From contig OX381704.1 of the NCBI GenBank assembly GCA_947462335.1, positions 23,762,442 to 23,826,441 on the forward strand: a DNA stretch of 64,000 nucleotides. The letters run 5' to 3'. The DNA comes from Harmothoe impar. Its lineage: Eukaryota; Annelida; Polychaeta; Phyllodocida; Polynoidae. Below, piece by piece: positions 56,301 to 64,000 of the stretch. The notes under the pieces are model-generated. The model made no database searches. It was given only the letters and a program-made list of their open reading frames with translations, and was not told the origin of the DNA. Position numbers and translations under genes: made by a program. Every line of letters begins with the position of its first letter. Positions within the stretch are counted from its first letter, which is position 1.

Positions 56301-59300
56301 GTGTATGAGATCTCATACATATGGACTCTACTGACATAGTAGACTCTGTAGATATCTTTTTAAATTCATGTCACAGTAATTACTTAATAAACCCATGTGT
56401 TTCTGAGTTACATCATTTCTATAGGTGACTTGTATAGTCAGGTACCCCCTAAAACCACCCAAAACCCCCACCACTGGGTAGAATATAGATTTGTAAGTAA
56501 TATTCTTTCAGTTTGGTGTAAAAATATGCTGGCGAAAATTGGCTAAGTTATTTTCCTGGAGCATGCCCATTACCCCTATAAGGCCCCTGTTTGTTCAGAT
56601 TTTCATAGCAAATTTAATATTTTGATGTGAAAATTGAAATCATGTTCTGAGAGAGGGTATCATATAATCTAATCCCAAAAACAGCTAGTTATTCAAGGAA
56701 ATATTCTCCAAATGAGAGCAATATTCCTACAGCATGCATCACGGCAGCTCCACTCCCACAGGTCCCAGTGGTGGGTACAGTGGTACACTCCACTGCCATG
56801 CAGGCCAGCAGTAGGTGACAGGTCGAGTATAACAACATTCTATTTTCAAAAAATCATAGAAAATAATATATCCATGGTAGGTGAATAATGTTTAGAATTC
56901 CCTAATCTAATTGATCCCCTACATATATTGTATATGTCATGATGGAATTCAACATTTTCCTAACAATCTGGTGTCCTACCTACTCTAAGTTAGTAGGTAG
57001 GTCAACGCTATTTTAGAAAATGGTCGGAACTCATCGTATGGTACCTCAAAATGACGGGGAGATCAATTGGATTTCAGATATGTAAGTTCTTTTGATGCAG
57101 CATTGATAGATCATTTTCTATGATTTTCTGAAAAAGAAAAGTTGACATACTTGACCTGTCAGTCCCTACCCCTGTTACTCCCTCTTGAAGTGATCCTGGG
57201 CTCCTTGCCTGCTCTGCACTCAAGGCAGGGCTATAAATGTCCCAACTTTGAAGGGGCCTCAGGCATTTCCTTTCAAAGATATCATTATTCTGTTTTTTCT
57301 ATTGGATTAGTATACATCTTTTCTGTTGGATCCACTAGCTTAATACGATGTGAGGTGTTTTGATAATATAATATAAGACAATCCCCTGAAAGTGTCAATT
57401 CTAGAGTAATTACCCCATTCCAGGAGAACCCCTTTAGCCAATTTTCGCCAGCATATTTCTACACCAAACTAAAAGAAAATAACTCACAAACCTATATTCT
57501 TCCTAATGGTTGGGGTTTTGGGGTTTTTTAGGAGGTCTTTGACTATATAAATCACATGTACAAATGATGTACCTGGGTCGCAGGTGGTTTTAATCGTAAT
57601 TATGGTGATATAAAGTAAAGTAAGATATCTAGAAAGTCTGCTGTGACAGGAGAGTCCATATATATAATATCTCACATATACAAACTAAATTTCACATGCT
57701 TTACCCCCTTTTCTGGGGGAGGTAGCACCAAAGCCTGTCCTATAAAAACCGTTCCAACATACTCATGGGCACTGGCATTGTATTTACTTTACCAATTAAT
57801 ATCTCATTATTTGGCAACAGGAAATTTAGAAATAAAATAGGATGTGTAAGACATAGTATTTTCCTTCTTCATGATTATGGTAGTTTTTATGATGTCATGC
57901 TATGTTGCAGAGAAAACTAACTTTTCATTTAGGCTGTTTAGCATTGGGACACATACAGGCCCGGGATCCCGGTCTCTGATTGACCTACCTACTCTAAGGT
58001 ATGGTGAAGTGAAGTGAAGCCAACTAACCTACTTATCGTATCATCACCGGGTTTTGAATAGGTGCCTGTTTTGAATAGGAGCCGGGGGTAATAGAGGTTT
58101 GAAATCAACAGGTGCCGGGCCTTGAATAGGTACGGGGGTTTCCATCAATGACTACATAGGGGCCGTTTGAATGTGTTACATTCACTGTAAAAATATTCCG
58201 TTGAATATACAGAGAATCAATGTAAAATTTTACGGTGGATCATCATTATATATTATTACAGTGGGGCAATGTAAAATCAATCAATTTTACTTTCAATATC
58301 CATAATTCAGCACAGTGAAACACAGTTTATTTTACAGTGAAACACAGTTTATTTATTTTACGGTGAAGTTCGTTTAATTGACTTTTATGGTTATAAGAAA
58401 AGTATATAAATAAACAGCTGTAAGGTTTGCTCTGTAGCCATCCTAGAGTGACTTCTTCTCATGGACTGGCATTACAAAGTGTCATGAAGCATTTTATAAG
58501 GCTCTAATAGACCGATTCCTAATGATTAGGCCTGAAGTCTGGTCACTAAGATGCTATTGCTGATTGGACATGGTACCAAATTTGGCATGGAACCATATTG
58601 AGCATAGAGTTAGGTATAGGTGGATAAATAACGGAAAGATACTGGGATAAATGAGTTAAATTACACAAAAAGCGGTGAACTTGAAATAACAGTGACCGTT
58701 ATATTTATGGTGAAAGTCCGGCACCCAGTGTTGCCAGTGAATCTCCGTTATTTTGACAGAATTTTTTTACGGTGTTGTATACCCTGTGGTAGGGACCAGG
58801 GGTAGGGGATGGGGTTTGCTTTAGAATTTACTCTTTGATCAATTAATGTGCCTCTTATACACCAGATATACACCTGTACTTTAAATAATGACAACGAATG
58901 CAAGTTGGTTTTGCTATCAAATGCCTGATTATCTCTCTTTTTCCTTGCGGGGGGGAGGGGGGTGCATAACCCTAAAATAATCACTGCCGGGCCTTGAATA
59001 GCTGCCTGATTTGATTAGGAGCCGGGGGTACAAGGGTACCCAAAAAATAGCTGCCCGGGCACCTATGTACAATGATACGGTAATCCGGACCCTAAGAGGG
59101 ATCTGAACTGCCATTGATTAGCTTGTTTATAGAGGAGCTTTCTTATTGAGTAGCATAAAGATATGAATCTAACGATATGGGTAACTTAAAGTTGTATGTT
59201 AATTTTTACTAGTGAAAGATATATGTCGTTTACAGGGATTGTCCTTTTAGGAGAAGTTTAAAAAAAATAAAATGTTCAAATGCTTTTGGGAATGAAATAT

Positions 59301-60113
59301 GCATGTTGCAGAATAACAATTCAGCACAGTTGCATGATGAGTGCAATTCTTGATTATTGCAAGGAGAGATCAATTTATCAAGTCAATAGGATGAATCTTA
59401 TTATCTGATATTTTAATTTGATTGTGATACTAACTATGTCTCCTCATTTACAATGATTATGGTATAGAGGTATTCAAAGATTGGAAAAGAGACATGAAGG
59501 GAGGACTAGAGGGAGAAAAATGGCCCCATGTTTTAATAAGCGCATAATTACTAATTGTTGGACAGTCAACTCAAATTAATGAGTAGATCATCAGAGAAAT
59601 ATAATCAGACATCAATGTATTTTATAGTGCACTCAAAACTTTTCCTCTAAATTTTCAGTGACATTGAACATAGGCTTTATGGTAATGAACGTGATGTCAG
59701 TGGCCACCACAGTTCTTGTCCTCAACATCCATCTGACCGACCCCTACACCAAGGCACCCTTCTGGACATGTATCCTACCATCCAAGTACAGACCCAATCA
59801 ATCAAAGTACAGGAAGAAACTCACAGGAGAGGAGGTTTTCACTAATGAGCCAGTAACACAACTCACCATAAAGAGCATAGGTGATGAGCCACTCCTTCCA
59901 AGGAATACAAGGGCAACAGCGATTCATGACATTCTAGCAGAAGTAAGGAAAATCTTAAATTGTATTGGAAGAGAGGAACAGGAGAAGCATCTACAAGAGG
60001 GATGGAAGAAGAGAGCAAAAACAGTCAATAATTTTCTCTGCTTCACATTTATTGTGTACTATATAGCTGTTCTCAGCGTCTGCACTGTTCTGTGGATGCA
60101 AGTTGAGGCATAG
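47344..60113 (+). CDS. Cys-loop ligand-gated ion channel subunit (nAChR/5-HT3 type)
   Basis: Six exons: 47344-47407, 50823-50947, 53278-53322, 53881-53990, 54408-54955, 59659-60113. The sum is 1347 bp, 448 residues, all phases agreeing. Exon 1 encodes a signal peptide (MSTTSFVILFIVATAAVWG); its donor GTTGGT is weak, so this exon is the least sure. The extracellular domain has LYHQLLDNYVPVRPVK, FWTDEFLAWDP, SIWKPSF and the disulfide loop C152 to C166 with FPFD between. M1 is about 236-258, M2 265-286, M3 301-322 and M4 421-444. The PPDSGEKVS stretch before M2 is the cation-channel type. There is no vicinal CC pair in loop C, so it is not an alpha-type nicotinic subunit. M2 is unusual: Met at 9' instead of Leu, Glu at 15' and Lys at 20'. 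The ligand cannot be told. The gene spans 12.8 kb because of repeat-filled introns. Confidence 0.85.
50300..50530. repeat. Fragment of the CAATCTTAA / GGCAGAGCC repeat family
   Basis: TTTGTCCAATCTTAATTC, several AATCTTAA words, AGTGGCACCACTGTACTG and GGGGGGTGGTGGCAGAGCC match words in the element at 32788-33290 and at 21600-21680. It lies in intron 1 of the channel gene. Confidence 0.5.
50985..51220. repeat. Ladder of GTCGTCA / TGACGAC palindromes
   Basis: AGGTCGTCAAGGTGACGACC, TTGTGACGACCTAAGG, GTTGTCATAATGACAACC and similar self-complementary words follow each other in intron 2 of the channel gene. A late one, GATGACCTAGGTCATC, is at about 51552. Confidence 0.7.
51640..52130 (+). pseudogene. 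Decayed LINE reverse transcriptase fragment
   Basis: GPLLFVVYINDV is readable at about 51645-51682, then LNYATRYQ where YADD would stand. A stop follows, then WCKNFF and a TIYVKQIKYIVF stretch. This is the order of palm-domain motifs in non-LTR retrotransposons. It is full of stops and lies in channel intron 2. Confidence 0.65.
52370..53170 (+). pseudogene. Decayed LINE fragment, upstream part of the ORF
   Basis: Broken frames give STIDLVLTNS (end of an endonuclease domain), NPWLDTDFMALIKDKNYAIK (pre-RT linker of L2/CR1-like elements), then YIDNYFVNIGSNLA. It lies after the RT fragment at 51640 although in an intact LINE it would come before it, so the two are separate or rearranged pieces. 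Confidence 0.6.
55136..55303. mobile_element. 168-bp MITE with TACTGTGA ends
   Basis: Starts TACTGTGAGAGTACTTAATT and ends TAGAGTAGTTCACAGTA, with inner GTGAAAATTGGCAAATT and TTTCACGAAAAT. It lies in intron 5 of the channel gene. Confidence 0.6.
55522..55824. mobile_element. 300-bp near-perfect palindrome
   Basis: Left TACTCTTGTTCCCAAATCC, TTCCGAAGGAAGGCTCTGG, TTTTGCTGGGTCTGGGCAAC, GGAACAGGAAATGGAACCAG is mirrored in full to 55824. A related single-arm fragment lies at about 50640-50745. Confidence 0.85.
55829..55985 (+). mobile_element. LTR-like block related to 14934-15242
   Basis: Shares GGGGTATGG, CAGAGGTCG and TATAGGCTTC in the same order and spacing, GAACCGTGTCCGAA against GAACTCCGTCCGAA, and a TATATTTATA box. 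It starts directly behind the palindrome at 55522-55824. The 3' part with AATAAA is not seen here. Confidence 0.45.
56008..57974. mobile_element. 2.0-kb foldback palindrome in channel intron 5
   Basis: The outer 40 bp are exact inverse copies (GACCGGGATCCCGGGCCTGT and on). Matching goes on, with gaps, through TCAGTTTGGTGTAGAAATAT-type, GGCGAAAATTGGCTAA and AAAATCATAGAAAAT segments to a centre near 56991, CCTACCTACTCTAAG next to TTAGTAGGTAGG. Both arms are about 980 bp. No ORF above noise. Confidence 0.85.
58027..59085. mobile_element. Element with ATCGTATCAT / ATGATACGGTA ends, host of element C copy 2
   Basis: Left TATCGTATCATCACCGGG and right CCCGGGCACC to ATGATACGG are rough inverse ends. 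GCCGGGCCTTGAATAG occurs on both sides (about 58118 and 58987). Element C (58191-58777) sits inside. Confidence 0.5.
58191..58777 (-). mobile_element. DNA element C, copy 2
   Basis: Begins CACTGTAAAAATATTCCGTT and ends near TTTTTTTACGGTGTTGTA, with GTCCGGCACCCAGTG and AGTGAATCTCCGTTATTTTG before the end. The inner part (58430-58640) matches 38100-38300 inverted. It lies in channel intron 5. Confidence 0.75.
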
Positions 60114-61360
60114 ATCCAGCAGAGAGCGGTGATTGTTGGATGATGTGTTACATGAATCCAACAAACCCACTTCCCTCAACTTGGATATGGTTAGGTCAGA
60201 TGAAACATGAGGTAGTATTCAATAAGAAGTGGTCCCACAGGAGTAGGGGGGGGGCTTGTTGATGGATGCGAGGGCAGGGGAACCCCGAAAAAAAGGGTTA
60301 ACAAAGTTTACCCCCTTTTTTGCAAAAGAGGCTGAGGTTAGTATACTACTCTTCTGGAAAGTCAGATAAAAAGTGACCCCTCATGGTTAAATCTAGGTGG
60401 TAGATATTGAAACCATTGGTGTTATGTCACACCATTCTGAGTTGATTTGATCTTTTAGTGCTATTTTTCGTTTCAGTGAGCTCTAAACGAGACTCTTTTA
60501 TGACAAAGTATTACATATGGCAAGCAAATGTGATGTTTTCATTTGTAACTGAATCAAAAAGTGTTATTTCAATGAAATGTAAAGTTTCTCTTTCGCTTTT
60601 CCATTTGGTGTACAAATATACATTAGTAATAGTGGATTTAAAAATGAAATGAGAAATTGGGCTACATAGTCTAGATATCGGAAATCAAGTGCAAATACTT
60701 CAGTCCCATTTGGGCGCACATGAATGGATCTAACCTGTTCTTTCTGTAACAGTCTTATACATTTGCATTACAATATGCTTTGATAGTCCATCAGATTCGA
60801 GATCCGACAACCAATTATTTGCAACGGCACTGGTCGTACTATCAAGACCTGACTGTATACACAAAAGACCAAAGACTGTCATTCTAAATCATGTGGCTTT
60901 TAATGCTAAGGATATTTACAAGGTATAAATGTTATTCATGAGAGAACTAGACAAAGAATTACGGGCCATTGGCCCCTCGGACTATTATTAGTGTCTACCC
61001 CTGTTCTGGAGATAAAAATTCAGATGCTTATAATGACTGTATGTAACTGGGAACTTTTCAGAATGTCTATTATTAAGCAACTTGAAGATAATACTGCGTG
61101 GATGAATGAAAAGGCCTTGTTGAAGGGAAATGCTACTTGTTATAATAATAGTTGATTCTACTGATTTGTACATGTACTCGAATTTATTAGTATTTATTAT
61201 CTTTAATACCATGTGTTATTTAAGATATTTATTATTGTATAGTGATATTGATACTCCTGTTGTCATATCAGGTCTCTGTGTCTGTTTATGATTGCGTACG
61301 GCATTAAAGATTGTTGTTGTTGCAATGTAAGGGGCTTTGAATGTCCTTCTCTCCATATTT
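60114..61360. other. Region after the channel gene
   Basis: Probably the 3' UTR and downstream flank. No poly-A signal could be singled out. AT-rich, no gene recognised. Confidence 0.45.
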
Positions 61361-61365
61361 TGATC

Positions 61366-61550
<185 letters not shown>

Positions 61551-61654
61551 TAATATGATGGCACACAAAAGTTAAGTGTGCCTCATGTCTTCTCACATAG
61601 CATTGTTATATTAATATACACCCCTAGGAGGTGGTTATATTTAAGAGTTCTTCT

Positions 61655-61745
61655 CTTTGAGGGCCAGGGTATCTAGCACGATCCGTACCCACAACCTCAG
61701 AACATTGAACCCAACAGCTAACCAACTACTCCACTGGGACTCAGG
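61655..61745 (-). mobile_element. tRNA-derived SINE head
   Basis: On the minus strand, CCCAGTGGAGTAGTTGGTTA followed by GC resembles a tRNA D-arm with A box. GAGGTTGTGGGTACGGATCG about 35 bases later resembles a worn B box. The spacing is right for a tRNA-derived SINE. Confidence 0.55.
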
Positions 61746-61984
61746 CAATGATACTAATCACCAAATAGTATGTGTGGGCCATGGGGGGACGTGCCTCTAG
61801 GGGGGATTTATAGTACTGGTTTTGGCCACCAGGGGGCAGTATATTGGTAAAAGACTGAAAAATATATTTAAAAATTATTCAGATCAATTTGTCATGGGGA
61901 ATCCCGTGATATGCTTAGGGGGGGGGGGTAGGTGGATTTTCATAGTAGGATATCCTTAGGAGCGCCAATGCTTTATGTTGAGGG

Positions 61985-62130
61985 GCTACCAAAACGTTCT
62001 GATGTGTGTAGTAAAAGTAGGCTTCCATATGCCAGGGCTTTCTGGTGGGGGTCTACCAAAACGTTCTGATGTGTGTAGTAAAAGTGGGCTTCCATATGCC
62101 AGGGCTTTCTGTTGGGGGTCTACCAAAACG
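61985..62130. repeat. 67-bp tandem repeat, just over two units
   Basis: CTACCAAAACGTTCTGATGT starts at 61986 and 62053 and a partial third unit at 62120. The units differ at a handful of bases. Confidence 0.88.
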
Positions 62131-62329
62131 TAATATGTGTAATGGATTTTTGAAGTTTTTGGCTTCCATACAGTAATGATGCGTATTCAAGGATTTATTT
62201 CTCTCTATTTTTAATAAAAATTCCCCTGCCTAATACACATAAACCCACATTGGACTGTGCAGTTTCAATAGCATAACGCTTAAGGACGTTTTGGGATTTC
62301 TGTTTTAAGTAGTGTTACATTAAAAGCAA

Positions 62330-62470
62330 AACGTTGTAAAACGTTTTGGCAGCAACGTTTTTTTGAGTTCTCTTTTGCCAGGACGTATCAGAGTGTTTTG
62401 AAAGAAAGAAATTGATTGAAGAAAAACGTTTTAAAACGTTTTGGCAGATAGATGACTGTAGTGATACCAT
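62330..62470. repeat. AAAACGTTTTGGCAG inverted words
   Basis: AAAACGTTTTGGCAG occurs twice (about 62339 and 62433) and again at about 63885 (AGAACGTTTTGGCCAG), so it lies on both sides of the LINE copy. Confidence 0.55.
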
Positions 62471-62517
62471 GCCAGAACGTATCACAGTGTTCTGGAGAGA
62501 AAGAGTAGAATTAAAGT

Positions 62518-63890
62518 TTTTTAAGAACGAGATTTTTTTTTTTTTTAAGAACGAGATTTTCTTTATTCACCTGATAGGTTGACAATTTACATGATTCAAG
62601 TATGAGATGTGTAATACTATGCGTACGCTTAGCACAGGCGTACCGGTACGCTTGTGTCTTACAGCAACATGACGATCATTTAATTTGTTTACAGGAATTT
62701 TCAAGTGGTGAATAAAGAAATGGTAGGACCATCAGTGAAACTGTTGTTAAGGTCCTACCATGTATGCAGCAATCGTATGATAGGAGTTTACAATAATAAC
62801 ATTTCTTGTTGCGAGAGGCGCTGAGGAAAAAAATATCAAGCTAAATGTTTAACCTCGTGTTTCAGAAAAACCCCTATTTAAATAAAAAAACTAAAAAAAC
62901 TAATTAATCCCATTTTATTAAGGCTCCATATAGATATCAATATATAACTTAATCTCCTGTAATTTCAGGGATTGACTCGAGAAGGGATTTTTTTACCAGG
63001 GATTTGAATACACTCAGGGTTTCTGTAGCTCGTACATGAGGTAGAAGGGCATTCCAGCTTTGTGCACAGGTCACTTCAGGGCTCTTTTCATAAGAGGCAC
63101 AATGAATCGTCATATACTTAAGAACAGGAGAAATATTATTTCTAGTTTGACGGGCAGGTTTAGTTAAGTATTCTTCACATCTAGATCTTTTAAAAGCATA
63201 TAGTTTTACGTGAGCCTTCCTTCTTTCATCCAACATTGGAAGTTTCGCTAGGGCATGAACATGATTTGTAGGCGTGAGGATGTGTTTATCTAAACATGTC
63301 TTTAAAGCTCTATTCTGCTGACGCTGCAGTTTTTCTAAACAGTCATTACTTGCATTCGTATACAAAATATCAGCATAATCTATGACTGATAAGGCATGGC
63401 TAACATAGACTTTTAAGAGTGCCTCAGAGGTCATTTTCTTCTTCGCTCTATACAACAACATATTTTTAAAACGGATATTTTTTCATCAAATTATTTACAT
63501 GTGCATTAAAATTTAATTCCTGGTCAAGGATTACTCCCAAATATTTGTATGTAGTTACATGTTTTAATCTAGTGTCACCTAGCTGAATTACAGGTTTTGG
63601 AAGTAGAGGCAAGCGCTTATTGGACGCAAAGGTCATCAGCTTGGTCTTGGATATGTTTATAGTTAATTTATTCTTTGTTGCCCACACAAAAAATTTGTGT
63701 AGGGCATCAGAGAGTAAATTAGAAACAGGATTAAAGACTTTCCCTGAGACATATAGTACCGAGTCATCGGCATACAACATAGTTTTATGAATATCACGAG
63801 TGGAAACACAATCATTCATATATAAAAGGAAAAATAAAGGACCCAAAATTGAGCCCTGTGGAACTCCAAACCGTAAACCGTTTTAGAACG
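62518..63890 (-). pseudogene. 5'-truncated non-LTR retrotransposon (reverse transcriptase C-terminal half)
   Basis: On the minus strand the frame opens RFGVPQGSILGPLFFLLYMN and has the catalytic YADD (MLYADDSVLYV), then KTKLMTFASN and YKYLGVILDQ. It breaks at an A-run (63467-63474). The second frame (63461-62949) gives LLYRAKKKMTSEALLKVYVS through the thumb to a stop. One indel therefore disables it. Downstream comes AATAAA and a tail made of two CTCGTTCTTAAAAAA-type units, a usual 3' end for LINEs. The protein is like CR1/L2- or Jockey-type elements. Everything before the palm domain is missing. Confidence 0.85.
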
Positions 63891-64000
63891 TTTTGGCCAG
63901 ATCATTTACATGTTAAAATTAATGTTTAAATGTTGATGTTTAATGGGTTGCTACATATATTTATATACACAGACACACAGACACACACACACATATTATA
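63891..64000. repeat. AT-rich end with short CA repeat
   Basis: ACACAGACACACAGACACAC lies near 63970. Nothing else seen. Confidence 0.6.

Overview
The window is animal genomic DNA. It has spliced genes with GT-AG introns, an N-terminal TM amidase of the FAAH type, a Cys-loop receptor, an F-box/LRR protein and a NIT1-FHIT fusion, set among many short inverted-repeat elements. Fusion of the nitrilase and Fhit domains is known from invertebrates, while vertebrates keep NIT1 and FHIT as separate genes, so this is an invertebrate. A lancelet or another marine deuterostome or lophotrochozoan fits best. The species cannot be fixed from sequence alone.

Layout. (1) 249-3674, minus strand: a NitFhit fusion whose Fhit 3' end, with the histidine triad, lies off the left edge. 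(2) 4789-5844, plus: an intronless EXOG-like mitochondrial nuclease. (3) 7031-10058, minus: a three-exon FBXL12-like F-box/LRR gene. (4) 10858-18989 and 25273-36202, plus: two tandem FAAH-like amidase genes. Each has 16 exons with matching intron phases, and exons 2-16 are equal in length between the copies. (5) 36.2-47.3 kb: no gene recognised. This stretch holds repeats, including a 4.0-kb foldback element whose centre is a 21-bp minisatellite. (6) 47344-60113, plus: a six-exon Cys-loop ligand-gated ion channel (448 aa) with a 2-kb palindrome in its last intron. (7) 61-64 kb: microsatellite, SINE-like and LINE sequence.

The genes do not form one pathway. NitFhit handles metabolite repair and dinucleoside polyphosphates, EXOG handles mitochondrial DNA ends, the F-box protein is an SCF substrate adaptor, the FAAH pair hydrolyses fatty-acid amides, and the channel is synaptic-type. 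The exon joins were worked out by reading frame, splice dinucleotides and intron phase. All recovered joins keep frame, and both FAAH models and the channel model close exactly on a stop.

The most notable things found are: the foldback/minisatellite element at 40871-44891; the 2-kb palindrome at 56008-57974; a relic copy of FAAH exon 11 inside intron 13 of the first FAAH gene; a GC-AG intron in the second FAAH gene where the first has GT-AG; patchy near-identity between the two FAAH copies that suggests gene conversion; an inverted-repeat element carrying three tRNA-like modules; and a precisely nested insertion at 39534-40022. I did not find a convincing new multi-gene system. The unusual content is mostly in mobile and palindromic DNA.
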